DNA from: Candidatus Saccharibacteria bacterium oral taxon 488
GTDB lineage: Bacteria > Patescibacteriota > Saccharimonadia > Saccharimonadales > Saccharimonadaceae
Length of the DNA: 64,000 nucleotides
Direction of reading: 5' to 3'
Assembly: GCA_010202465.1 (NCBI GenBank)
Contig: CP047919.1
Coordinates: forward strand, 62,001-126,000
The notes under the pieces are model-generated. The model was given only the letters and a program-made list of their open reading frames with translations, was not told the DNA's origin and ran no database searches. Both the position numbers and the translations under genes were made by a program. Below are positions 43,403 to 51,897 of this stretch, one piece after another (position 1 is the stretch's first letter; every line of letters begins with the position of its first letter).

Positions 43403-44079
43403 TGCCTGAAAATAAAGACGTTGCCATCCGTAAGCGCCAGCAGATTGATTCATCAAAGAAAACCATGTTTCTGTTCGTGGCGGGTGCGGCATTTGTTAGC
43501 GGGGTAGCGATTGTGGTGTCGTTCTTCCTCGTGCGGCAGATTTTGTTTCATGGCGCAGTTGTCCTTGCGAAGCAAGACACCATCAACACACTGGAGAATA
43601 ATAAAAAGGCGGCCGAGTCGCTCAAAGATAATGTGCGTTCACTAGAGGCGAATGAGGCGCTTAACTCAGTGAAGTTAAAGGATAGTAGTAGTCCATTGCA
43701 GACGATTCTTGATGCACTGCCGGCTAGTGCGAATGCCGATGCGCTTGGTGCATCCATCCAGAAGAAGTTCGTTAATGGCATCGCCGGTCTGTCACTAGAA
43801 AGTATCTCGGTCCACTATACGGCTAATGAGTCGGGTGCGGAGCAAGAGGACGCTGGTGATGGTCGCTCGGCGGTGAGTTTTACCATGACAGTGAGCGGCA
43901 CGTCATCGAGCCTCAAGGAGCTATTGACGCGCTTTGAAAAATCAATTCGGGTTATCAATATTACCGAGATCGAGATGCAGGCCAGCGAGGACGGCAAGAT
44001 GACGATGGATATCTCTGGCAAGGCTTATTTTGAGCCGGCGCAAAAAGTTGGATTAGGAAAGAAGGTGATCAAGCCATGA
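43402..44079 (+). CDS. pilO: PilO-like pilus alignment protein
   Basis: 225 residues: cytosolic N-terminus, one transmembrane helix at about 24-48 (LFVAGAAFVSGVAIVVSFFLV), a heptad-rich coiled coil (DTINTLENNKKAAESLKDNV) and a C-terminal ferredoxin-like domain (VSFTMTVSGTSSSLKELLTR). Sequence conservation with PilO is weak, but the topology and position after pilN fit. The start overlaps the previous stop (TAATG), and the stop overlaps the next ATG. Confidence 0.8.
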   Translation: MPENKDVAIRKRQQIDSSKKTMFLFVAGAAFVSGVAIVVSFFLVRQILFHGAVVLAKQDTINTLENNKKAAESLKDNVRSLEANEALNSVKLKDSSSPLQTILDALPASANADALGASIQKKFVNGIAGLSLESISVHYTANESGAEQEDAGDGRSAVSFTMTVSGTSSSLKELLTRFEKSIRVINITEIEMQASEDGKMTMDISGKAYFEPAQKVGLGKKVIKP

Positions 44080-44306
44080 AGAAGAGCGATATAGCAATGA
44101 TTGTGTTGATAGCCAGTCTCGGCGTTGTAGTGGCATATTTCGTTGCCAGTAGTATTCCGTTCTTGCGCGTACCATCATCGGGTGTAGAAGTACAGACGAT
44201 ATCAAAAATTAGTCCAGATATTGAGCAGCCGGATAAGGCAGTGTTTCATCGCGATGCTATTAACCCAACGGTGGAAGCAATTGTTGGTAAAGCGACTGGT
44301 AGTTAG
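44076..44306 (+). CDS. Small membrane protein between pilO and pilB
   Basis: 76 residues: a transmembrane helix at about 6-28 (IAMIVLIASLGVVVAYFVAS) and a short extracytoplasmic tail. It occupies the PilP position of the pilMNOPQ order, but shows no PilP lipoprotein signal and is much shorter. This fits an organism without an outer membrane and secretin. Specific function unknown. It overlaps pilO by 4 nt. Confidence 0.7.
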   Translation: MKKSDIAMIVLIASLGVVVAYFVASSIPFLRVPSSGVEVQTISKISPDIEQPDKAVFHRDAINPTVEAIVGKATGS

Positions 44307-44318
44307 CGCGGAGGTGAT

Positions 44319-46082
44319 ATGGCGCTACTGACGGATGATATGCAGGGAAAATTGATTGGCTTGCTGACGAGCGAGGGCTTGATTGAGCGGTCGGTTGTTA
44401 AGGAGGCGCAAAAGCGTGCCAGCGAGTTGGGTAAGCCGTTACTGTCGCTGTTGACCGAGGAGCACCTTTTGGAGAATGAATTATTGGTGCATGCGGTGGC
44501 GCAATTGTCTGGTGTGCCGTATGTTAATCTCGCAAGCAGCGTGATTGAGCAGCACATCTTGAACCTGCTGCCGGAGGATGTTGCCGAGCGATTTATGGCG
44601 GTACCGCTGGCCGAGGTGCAGGGGCGCTTGGCGGTGGCGATGATTGATGCTAATAATGTCCAGGCGGTTGATTACCTAGCAAATCGTATCCAGCGACCGC
44701 TCAAGGTATTTATGGCCTCCGAAGAAAGCATCCGTCATGTCCTTGGCCAGTACAGAACAGACTTATCATCGGTCAATGAGGCAGCGGAAGACTCGCAGCG
44801 CGAAGCACTGGATGAGTCGTCGCAGAACATTGTGACGATCGTTCAAGATTCGCCGATCTCGCGGGCGCTTAGTACAATCCTAGAGTATGCAGTAAAGAGC
44901 CATGCCTCGGACGTGCACATTGAGCCGTTAGAAAAGGCGTTGAAAATTCGCTGCCGTGTTGATGGCGTGTTGCGGGAAATTATGCAGCTACCAAAAAGTA
45001 TCGAACCAGCGCTGGTTAGCCGCATTAAAATTCTATCAAATCTCAAAATTGATGAGCATCGAATTCCGCAGGATGGCCAGTTTGCAGTCAATGTGGCTGG
45101 CAAGGACGTTGACCTGCGTATTGCGATTTCGCCGGTGGTATGGGGAGAGCAGGTGGTGATTCGTCTGCTTGATAAGACAGGTAACTCGTTTGATCTGACT
45201 GATATGGGGTATGCTGGGCGGGCACTGAGGGCTATCCAAAAAGGCATCAAGCGGCCGAGCGGAATGATTTTGACGTCTGGGCCGACCGGCTCAGGTAAGT
45301 CGACTAGTCTATATGCGCTGATCAAGGAAATTAAGGACGACTCGATCAATATTGTGACGCTGGAGGATCCGGTGGAGTACAAGATTGACGGCGTTAATCA
45401 GATCCAGGTGCATGCTGATGTTGGACTGACGTTTGCATCGGGCTTACGGTCAATCCTCCGGCAGGATCCCGACGTGGTGATGGTCGGTGAGATCCGCGAT
45501 ACCGAGACAGCGAACTTGGCGGTGCAAGCGGCATTGACCGGACATTTAGTATTTTCGACGCTGCACACTAATTCGGCAGCGGGTGTGCTACCGCGGTTGC
45601 TGGATATGGGGATTGAACCGTTTTTGATCGCTAGTACCGTGAACACCATCATTGGTCAGCGGTTAGTCAGGCGGGTGGCACCAAAATATGACTCATATCA
45701 ATCGTCACCACTTGAAACGGAGACTATTCAGTCAACGGTCGGTCACCTCCTGCCGAAAACCCAGGCTGATATACCGACCGTTTCGCAGGATTTGGGCTAC
45801 AAGGCCTTGCCATTATCTGGTCAAGCCGCTTATACTTTAGTCAGGGGCCGCGATATGCCGCAGACGCCGCAAGGTTACTCAGGACGATGTGGTTTGTACG
45901 AGGTGATGGACGTCACTGAGGAGGTTCAAAACCTGATCGTCAAGCGGGCAACGAGCGCCGAGATTCAGCGGCTCGCCATTCAGCAAGGCATGATAACGAT
46001 GCGTCAAGATGGTTATCTCAAGGCGCTCAGTGGCGTGACAACATTAGAAGAAGTAAATCGGGTAGCAGCCGATACAGCATAA
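44319..46082 (+). CDS. pilB: Pilus extension ATPase PilB/GspE
   Basis: 587 residues. The N-terminal MshEN-type domain (about 1-145, LLTEEHLLENELLVHAVAQL) precedes the secretion ATPase core: Walker A SGPTGSGKST (about 320-329), Asp box NIVTLEDPVEYKI, Walker B VVMVGEIRDTETANLAVQAA and His box FSTLHTNSA. The C-terminal region normally has a zinc-binding tetracysteine (CxxC...CxxC) just after QRLVRR. Here the first pair is replaced (RRVAPKYDSY) and the second reads GRDMPQTPQGYSGRCGLYEV, so the site is missing. GGAGG precedes the ATG. Confidence 0.94.
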   Translation: MALLTDDMQGKLIGLLTSEGLIERSVVKEAQKRASELGKPLLSLLTEEHLLENELLVHAVAQLSGVPYVNLASSVIEQHILNLLPEDVAERFMAVPLAEVQGRLAVAMIDANNVQAVDYLANRIQRPLKVFMASEESIRHVLGQYRTDLSSVNEAAEDSQREALDESSQNIVTIVQDSPISRALSTILEYAVKSHASDVHIEPLEKALKIRCRVDGVLREIMQLPKSIEPALVSRIKILSNLKIDEHRIPQDGQFAVNVAGKDVDLRIAISPVVWGEQVVIRLLDKTGNSFDLTDMGYAGRALRAIQKGIKRPSGMILTSGPTGSGKSTSLYALIKEIKDDSINIVTLEDPVEYKIDGVNQIQVHADVGLTFASGLRSILRQDPDVVMVGEIRDTETANLAVQAALTGHLVFSTLHTNSAAGVLPRLLDMGIEPFLIASTVNTIIGQRLVRRVAPKYDSYQSSPLETETIQSTVGHLLPKTQADIPTVSQDLGYKALPLSGQAAYTLVRGRDMPQTPQGYSGRCGLYEVMDVTEEVQNLIVKRATSAEIQRLAIQQGMITMRQDGYLKALSGVTTLEEVNRVAADTA

Positions 46083-46100
46083 AAGAAAAGGGGGACGATT

Positions 46101-47171
46101 ATGAACAATCAAGAATTACGCATCGAAATTTTACTCGAAGAGGTGGTTAAAAAGCGGGCCTCAGACCTTCACATTCAAGTGGGCCTGCCACCGATGCTGC
46201 GTATTGACGGAACGTTGGTCGCAGCAACGGGCACGCAGCCGCTTGATGAGGCAACCGTGGAGCGGCTGGTATTTCAGATTCTTGATGAGGATCAGCGGCA
46301 AATTTTGCTCAAAGATAAGGAGTTTGACTTTTCGTTTGCGTTCGGTACACTGGGACGATTCCGGGTGAATGCCTTTCATGAGAGGGGTAATTTGGCAGCG
46401 GCGCTGCGCTTAATTCCAAACGAGATCAAGACTGCGCAGGAGCTGGGCATGCCGCCAATTGTCAATACATTTGCCGATTTCCCACGCGGTTTGGTGTTGG
46501 TGACGGGGCCGACTGGTTCTGGTAAATCGACGACGCTGGCGGCGCTGGTCGACAAAATTAACGCCGAAAAGTCGCAGCACATCATTACTATCGAAGACCC
46601 GATTGAGTTCACGCACAAGTCAAAAAAATCAGTGGTGGTGCAGCGTGAGGTTCATTATGACACCTATTCGTTCTCAGCGGCGCTGCGCTCGAGCCTGCGC
46701 CAAGACCCAGACGTGGTGCTGATCGGTGAGATGCGCGACCTCGAGACAATCTCGGCGGCGATTACCATTGCCGAGACCGGGCACTTGGTGTTTGCGACGC
46801 TACACACCAACTCGGCGGCGCAGTCGATTGACCGTATGATCGACGTCTTCCCGCCGCATCAACAGCCGCAAATCCGGGCGCAGCTATCAAACATCCTGAT
46901 GGCAATTTGTTCGCAGCGGCTGGTGCCGTCTATCGGTGGCGGTCGGGTGGTGGCGGCCGAGATCATGATTGCTAATCCAGCGGTGCGTAACATTATTCGC
47001 GAAGGCAAGAGCCATCAGCTGGATGCCGTCATTCAGACGGGTGCTGATCAGGGTATGCAGACCATGGATCGGACGCTGGTAAATCTGGTACAAAACGGTA
47101 CGATTACCTATGATAGTGCTCGTGAGTTTGCGGTCGATCTAGCGGAGTTTGAGCGGCTTATCAGGGGATAG
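46101..47171 (+). CDS. pilT: Pilus retraction ATPase PilT
   Basis: 356 residues, close to typical PilT. The N-terminal PAS-like domain has KKRASDLHIQVGLPPMLRID. Walker A is TGPTGSGKSTTLAAL, Asp box ITIEDPIEF, Walker B VVLIGEMRDLETISAAITIA, His box FATLHTNSA, and the PilT-specific retraction motif appears as AVRNIIREGK (AIRNLIRE in model systems). AGGGGGA precedes the ATG, 18 nt after pilB. Its presence predicts retractile pili and thus twitching or DNA uptake. Confidence 0.95.
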   Translation: MNNQELRIEILLEEVVKKRASDLHIQVGLPPMLRIDGTLVAATGTQPLDEATVERLVFQILDEDQRQILLKDKEFDFSFAFGTLGRFRVNAFHERGNLAAALRLIPNEIKTAQELGMPPIVNTFADFPRGLVLVTGPTGSGKSTTLAALVDKINAEKSQHIITIEDPIEFTHKSKKSVVVQREVHYDTYSFSAALRSSLRQDPDVVLIGEMRDLETISAAITIAETGHLVFATLHTNSAAQSIDRMIDVFPPHQQPQIRAQLSNILMAICSQRLVPSIGGGRVVAAEIMIANPAVRNIIREGKSHQLDAVIQTGADQGMQTMDRTLVNLVQNGTITYDSAREFAVDLAEFERLIRG

Positions 47172-47174
47172 CGC

Positions 47175-48386
47175 ATGAAAAAATATTACTATGAGGCCAG
47201 GGATTCAGCCACGCAAAAGATTACCAAGTCGGTTGTGCAGGCTGAGAGCGAGGTCGCCGCGGCGAAATTGCTGAGCGCTCAGGGTTTCGTGCCGCTGAAA
47301 ATTGAGCTGCAGGATGAGCGTGAGGGCTTCTTTCAGCGATTGTCAAATAAAATATCGTCCAAGGACAAGATCGTCTTTACGCGGCAACTAGCGACGTTGA
47401 TTGGTGCGGGGTTGCCGCTGGCGCAGAGCATGCATACGGTACTGGAGCAGACGCAAAACAAGCGGATGCAGAGTATCATTCAGGAGATAATTTCCGATAT
47501 CGAAGGCGGTCGGCAATTATCAAGTGCGTTCGAGAAGCATCCAGAAGTATTTGACAATGTGTATGTAGCATTGGTGGCGGCCGGTGAGGTATCAGGAACG
47601 TTGGATGAAGCGCTTAAGCGCATCGCGTCACAACAAGAAAAAGATACAGCGATGCTTAGCAAAGTGCGTGGCGCCATGGTCTATCCGGCGATTGTGCTGT
47701 TAGTGATCATCGCGGTGGTGGTATTCATGCTCGTGATGGTAGTGCCGCAGGTCGAAGGACTGTATGGTAGCTTACATAAAGAGCTACCGTTTACAACGAA
47801 GGCCATGGTCAGCGTCGCTGGTTTTTTGGCGCAGTTTTGGTGGGCGTTGGTGATTTTACTTGGCATCGGTTTATATTTCTTTCAGCAGTATCTCAAAACC
47901 GAGGCTGGTATTCGCGCTAAAGATACGTTCAAGCTGAACATACCAGTGTTTGACGCCATGTTCCGCAAGCTGTACATGGCTCGTTTTACTCGTACCGGTC
48001 AAACGCTCCTTAATAGCGGGGTGGCGATGTTGGACATGCTGCGTATTACCGCTCGGGCGGTCAATAATTCAGTTATCCGTCAAGGCATTGAGCATGCTAG
48101 CGAGAAGGTGAAGGGTGGCAAGGCGCTGTCGGTGTCCTTAAAAAATGAGGATTATATCTTGCCGATGGTGCCGCAGATGATCAAGATTGGCGAACAGTCG
48201 GGTAAAATCGACGAGATGATGGGCAAGTGCGCGCAGATTTACGAAGATGAGCTGGATGAAGAGATCAAGGCGATCACGACGACCATTGAACCAGTGCTGA
48301 TGGTGGTCTTGGCGGTCGTGGCCGGCGTGATGGTGGGTGCGATAATCTTTCCAATTTATAATCTGGTCGGAGACATTAGCCTCTAG
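47175..48386 (+). CDS. pilC: Inner-membrane platform protein PilC/GspF
   Basis: 403 residues with two repeated GspF domains. First: FFQRLSNKISSKDKIVFTRQ, LATLIGAGLPLAQSMHTVLE. Second: ARFTRTGQTLLNSGVAMLDM. Transmembrane helices are at about 167-190, 220-242 and near the C-terminus (VLMVVLAVVAGVMVGAIIFP). It converts PilB/PilT motion into pilin insertion or removal. It starts 3 nt after pilT and closes the core operon. Confidence 0.95.
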   Translation: MKKYYYEARDSATQKITKSVVQAESEVAAAKLLSAQGFVPLKIELQDEREGFFQRLSNKISSKDKIVFTRQLATLIGAGLPLAQSMHTVLEQTQNKRMQSIIQEIISDIEGGRQLSSAFEKHPEVFDNVYVALVAAGEVSGTLDEALKRIASQQEKDTAMLSKVRGAMVYPAIVLLVIIAVVVFMLVMVVPQVEGLYGSLHKELPFTTKAMVSVAGFLAQFWWALVILLGIGLYFFQQYLKTEAGIRAKDTFKLNIPVFDAMFRKLYMARFTRTGQTLLNSGVAMLDMLRITARAVNNSVIRQGIEHASEKVKGGKALSVSLKNEDYILPMVPQMIKIGEQSGKIDEMMGKCAQIYEDELDEEIKAITTTIEPVLMVVLAVVAGVMVGAIIFPIYNLVGDISL

Positions 48387-48412
48387 ACAATCCATAAGCA
48401 GTACAGTATAAT
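48384..48412 (+). promoter_or_regulatory. Dedicated promoter of the pilin gene
   Basis: TAGACA (48384-48389), 17-nt spacer, TATAAT (48407-48412), overlapping the pilC stop. It allows independent high expression of the pilin. Confidence 0.65.
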
Positions 48413-48451
48413 AGCAAGAGAAAGTTAAGTCACAGAAAGGTGGGCAACTTC

Positions 48452-48925
48452 ATGGCTCAGCAAAAAGCAAATAAAGGATTCACAATCATCGAGGTCGTGT
48501 TGGTGCTGGCAATCGCTGGGCTGATATTCTTGATGGTATTCTTGGCATGGCCGGCCCTGCAGCGCAGCCAGCGCGACACACAACGACGCAGTGACGTGAC
48601 TCGGTTCGTCTCGCAGGTGAATAGTTACGCGACGAACAACAAAGGAAGTATCCCGAAAACCGATACGGGGTCGATTAATAGCTTCCTCGATTCGTATATG
48701 AAGCGTGGCAACGGTGAATTCAAGGACCCGCAGACAGGCAACAATTACAGCGTGGTAACTGGCGTCGCCCAACAGGGTTCGGCAACGACCGAGAAGATGG
48801 TATATGCCACGAGCGCTCAATGTGATGGCGAAAATATTGTTGCCAAAAGTGGTTCGCCGCGCTCGTTCGCCGTCAAGGTGCAGTTGGAAGGAAGCGGTGC
48901 GTTTTGTAAAGACAACCAAAACTAA
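48452..48925 (+). CDS. Type IV pilin, probable major pilin
   Basis: 157 residues from ATG 48452 (AAAGGTGG upstream; a GTG at 48440 overlaps that site). Prepilin signal MAQQKANKG followed by FTIIEVVLVLAIAGLIFLMV, with Gly -1, Phe +1 and Glu +5. The globular domain is short, polar and Asn/Gly-rich, and two Cys near the C-terminus (AQCDGEN, GAFCKDN) can close the D-loop. Its own promoter and strong terminator, between pilC and pilD, mark it as the likely major subunit. Confidence 0.88.
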   Translation: MAQQKANKGFTIIEVVLVLAIAGLIFLMVFLAWPALQRSQRDTQRRSDVTRFVSQVNSYATNNKGSIPKTDTGSINSFLDSYMKRGNGEFKDPQTGNNYSVVTGVAQQGSATTEKMVYATSAQCDGENIVAKSGSPRSFAVKVQLEGSGAFCKDNQN

Positions 48926-48945
48926 CCAGAGACGACACGTTGTTG

Positions 48946-48977
48946 GCAGCCTCCTGCTATCAGGGGGCTGCTTTTTT
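48946..48977 (+). terminator. Pilin terminator
   Basis: Stem GCAGCCTCCTG (48946-48956) / CAGGGGGCTGC (48961-48971) with one wobble pair and a 4-nt loop, followed by T6. Confidence 0.92.
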
Positions 48978-49003
48978 CATAATTTCTTGTTACCATTAAC
49001 AGT

Positions 49004-49870
49004 ATGATGATAGTGGCAATACTGGTGGGCGTGGCGATCCTTGGCGCGGTGGCGGGAAGTTTTATCGGTGCTCAGGTGTGGCGAGTCCGTGCTCGGCAGC
49101 TCGTTGAAGACAAGCAGGCCGGCGAACCAGTTGATACGCTGGAGCTCCGCCGCCTGAAGCCGCTGCTTAAGCCTCTCAAGGACGATCGATCGCAGTGTCT
49201 TTCCTGCGGGCACGAGCTATGCTGGTATGATTTGTTGCCGGTGGTGAGCTGGCTGGCTGCTAGAGGTCGCTGTCGGTACTGCCAGGCACCGATTGGCTGG
49301 ATGGAACTGGGGCTCGAAGTGGCGATGGCCGGGTTGTTTATGGCAGTGACGTGGCATGGCATGATGACGTTTACGGCGCCACTAGTGATAACGAAGGTTG
49401 CGATTATGTTGATGGGGCTATCGTATCTAGCGTTCCTGTTCGTGTATGACAAGCGGTGGTTTTTGCTTCCGGACGTGGCGAATTGGCCGTTCGTGATGTT
49501 GGGGGCGCTATTTGCTGGGATTCACGTAGCAACTGGCCAGCTGCCGGGCGGAGTGCTGGGGTTGATAGCGGCGGTTGTTATCCTCAGTGGCATGTACGCA
49601 TTGCTCTACGTCGTGTCGAGTGGTCGCTGGATAGGGTTCGGTGATGTCAAGCTGACACTCGGCCTCGCCCTCTTTTTAATGGATTGGCGGCTAGCATTTC
49701 TCGCGCTGTTTTTAGCGAATTTACTCGGCACGCTACTGGTACTACCGGGGATGCTTCGGGGTACAGTGCAGCGTGGAGCGCGAATCCCATTTGGGCCGCT
49801 ACTAATCGTTGGCTTTCTTATTTCGTGGTTTTTCGGCGTGAGGATCGTGGATTGGCTTATCGTGATTTGA
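49004..49870 (+). CDS. pilD: Prepilin peptidase/N-methyltransferase
   Basis: A24-family aspartic membrane peptidase that cleaves prepilins at Gly|Phe and methylates the new N-terminus. 288 residues with about eight membrane helices. The cytoplasmic zinc loop is intact (CLSCGHELCWYDLLPVVSW ... CRYCQAPIGW). The two catalytic Asp residues are in FVYDKRWFLLPD and GFGDVKL. TGT-TACCAT (48991-48996) ends 7 nt before the ATG as a possible leaderless promoter. It would process the prepilins at 48452, 49898, 51163 and 19820. Confidence 0.94.
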   Translation: MMIVAILVGVAILGAVAGSFIGAQVWRVRARQLVEDKQAGEPVDTLELRRLKPLLKPLKDDRSQCLSCGHELCWYDLLPVVSWLAARGRCRYCQAPIGWMELGLEVAMAGLFMAVTWHGMMTFTAPLVITKVAIMLMGLSYLAFLFVYDKRWFLLPDVANWPFVMLGALFAGIHVATGQLPGGVLGLIAAVVILSGMYALLYVVSSGRWIGFGDVKLTLGLALFLMDWRLAFLALFLANLLGTLLVLPGMLRGTVQRGARIPFGPLLIVGFLISWFFGVRIVDWLIVI

Positions 49871-49897
49871 TAGTGCTTATGCTATAATAATGAGCAT

Positions 49898-50635
49898 ATG
49901 AAGCGGTGGCAATCCGGGTTTACAATCGTTGAAGTGGTGTTGTTCTTGGCGATCACCGGCCTATTGACCGTTGGCTTGTTAGCTGGCGTGAGCGCTGCGC
50001 TGCGTCAACAGCAGTATCATGACGCTGTTCAATCGTTCGCCGGTTTTATTCGTGATCAGTATAGCCGAGTGATTAGTATCGAGAATGATCGGGGCGATCG
50101 CGACACGTGTCCTGTTAAGGGTGCAACAAACGATGGGGCTCGGGGCCAGTCGAATTGCGTTGTCGTTGGTCGTTATATCAAGTCGACGAATTCCGAGGCA
50201 CGTTCATTTACCGCCTATCCGCTGTACGCCCTGAAACGCTCGGGAGTGTGGACGTATAGCTATAGTGAGAGTGAGGCAAATACCTATACGGTTGGCTGGG
50301 GCGCACAGGTACGCTCGCTCACGGCAACCAATACCATTGGTAGAGAATTAGCTTTATTAATATACCGCGACCCAGATAGCGGGCAGGTTATCGTACGCAC
50401 GAATGATGCACCGTATTCACCAGCTAATATTAATAATTTTATTCGCAATATGCAGCCGAATGGCGGTATGTATACGGCTGATTTACAGCTGCGGCAGCGA
50501 GAGTTTTGTATCTATGATACTGGCTGGTCAGTTGGCCAGAGGCTGTCAGTCTTTTTGGGAGCAAAGGCCGGCTCGAGCGAGGCAGTGACGGTTGGTCATG
50601 CGACAAAGGGGTGCGATAATGAAGCGACAGCATAG
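49898..50635 (+). CDS. Prepilin-like minor pilin
   Basis: 245 residues: MKRWQSG then FTIVEVVLFLAITGLLTVGL, a class III prepilin signal with Glu +5. A long soluble domain with Cys in DTCPVKG, SNCVVVG, FCIYDT and GCDNEA follows. TGC-TATAAT (49883-49888) ends 9 nt before the ATG. First of four overlapping genes for minor components, likely the pilus-tip initiation complex. Confidence 0.85.
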   Translation: MKRWQSGFTIVEVVLFLAITGLLTVGLLAGVSAALRQQQYHDAVQSFAGFIRDQYSRVISIENDRGDRDTCPVKGATNDGARGQSNCVVVGRYIKSTNSEARSFTAYPLYALKRSGVWTYSYSESEANTYTVGWGAQVRSLTATNTIGRELALLIYRDPDSGQVIVRTNDAPYSPANINNFIRNMQPNGGMYTADLQLRQREFCIYDTGWSVGQRLSVFLGAKAGSSEAVTVGHATKGCDNEATA

Positions 50636-51179
50636 CGCGCGGGGCGACACGATCATTGAAGTGGTGATGGCGGTAGCGATGTTTAGCATGTTGGCGATTG
50701 GTATCATGGCACTTATGAATAGCGGTATTGCTATGGCGCAGCGATCATTAGAGTTGACGCTTGTGCGGCAACAGATTGATAGTCAAGCAGAAATGCTGCG
50801 CTACATTCACGACAAGTCGTCTCAGGCCGGTAGCTCATTTGCTACCCTCTGGGGCGCAATGAAAGGTCGGACTATTGACCACGCTAATTCGCTACTGAAT
50901 GTTAATCGATGTCCAGAGGCAATGCCGAGTGGGGGATTTGCCCTAGCGCCCAGCAAAAATACCTTTCAGTTGATTACTAATAAGTATGAATTATCGCCGA
51001 CATATGCCAAGATTTCAACTGCCCGGAATCCAATTTCTCAGGGCATTTCAATTCAGCTGGTGCGTGTTGAAGGCGGCCGCGCTTATGATGCGTATATTCA
51101 GGCCTGCTGGATGAGTGTGGGGACTGACCGGCCGATGACCACGGGGACGATTGTGAGGATGTATGACACGGCGGTATAG
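50619..51179 (+). CDS. Minor pilin-like protein (PilV/GspI type)
   Basis: 186 residues from ATG 50619, overlapping the previous gene by 17 nt, with AAGGGG upstream. The N-terminal helix is GDTIIEVVMAVAMFSMLAIG: Glu +5 is kept but Asp replaces the usual Phe at +1, and Gly -1 is present. Cysteines are in NRCPEAM and QACWMSV. The order in the cluster fits PilV/GspI-like minor pilins. Confidence 0.75.
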   Translation: MKRQHSARGDTIIEVVMAVAMFSMLAIGIMALMNSGIAMAQRSLELTLVRQQIDSQAEMLRYIHDKSSQAGSSFATLWGAMKGRTIDHANSLLNVNRCPEAMPSGGFALAPSKNTFQLITNKYELSPTYAKISTARNPISQGISIQLVRVEGGRAYDAYIQACWMSVGTDRPMTTGTIVRMYDTAV

Positions 51180-51897
51180 ACAATATGGATTTACCTTGGT
51201 TGAACTGATGCTGGCGATGGCATTTGTGTCGGTGTTGCTACTGGCGATTGCTACGATAGCAATCCAGGCCGGCAAGCTGTATAATCGAGGCCTCACGCTC
51301 AAAAGTATCAATCAGTCCGGCCGCGAAATTAGCGATAGCTTGCGGCGCGACTTTTTGCAGGCTAATGCTGGCAAGATAAGTGGTAATGCTAATTTGGCCG
51401 TTGTCATGGTGCAGGCGGGTGGTGCTGATCGGAGCGGCCGACTCTGCCTCGGTGACTATTCATATGTCTGGAATGTGCCAAAGGTTGTCTCTGGAGAAGT
51501 GAAGGCCGGTGCGGGTATTATTACCGAAGTTGGCGGGCCGCATTCTGGTCGTCCGATTAATTTTGCTCGAGTGATTGACCCAGATGGCATGCTGTGCCAA
51601 AAAAATGAAACAACGGGGGCGTATATGTCAACGGTCGCGACGGATAAAGTGACGCATCTTCTCAAGCCAGCCGGGTCGAATGATGTGGTGCTGGCAATTC
51701 ATCAAATGAAGGCAGCGCGAGTGGCGGGTGATAGCGGGGCAGACAGTCTGTATCGTTTGGAATTTGTCCTTGGAACCAGTCAGCTTGAGGCGGTCAATAC
51801 AGCTAACGGTACCTGTAAGCCGCCGGCGGATAACAGTGAGAATCTCGACTTTTGCGCAATAAATAGCTTTGAGATGATTGTGAGGACAAATGGATAA
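51163..51897 (+). CDS. Minor pilin-like protein (PilW/GspJ type)
   Basis: 244 residues: MTRRYRQYG then FTLVELMLAMAFVSVLLLAI, a complete prepilin signal. The soluble domain has Cys in GRLCLGDY, GMLCQKNE, NGTCKPPA and LDFCAIN. It overlaps both neighbours (17 nt upstream, 8 nt downstream), indicating strict translational coupling. Confidence 0.8.
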   Translation: MTRRYRQYGFTLVELMLAMAFVSVLLLAIATIAIQAGKLYNRGLTLKSINQSGREISDSLRRDFLQANAGKISGNANLAVVMVQAGGADRSGRLCLGDYSYVWNVPKVVSGEVKAGAGIITEVGGPHSGRPINFARVIDPDGMLCQKNETTGAYMSTVATDKVTHLLKPAGSNDVVLAIHQMKAARVAGDSGADSLYRLEFVLGTSQLEAVNTANGTCKPPADNSENLDFCAINSFEMIVRTNG

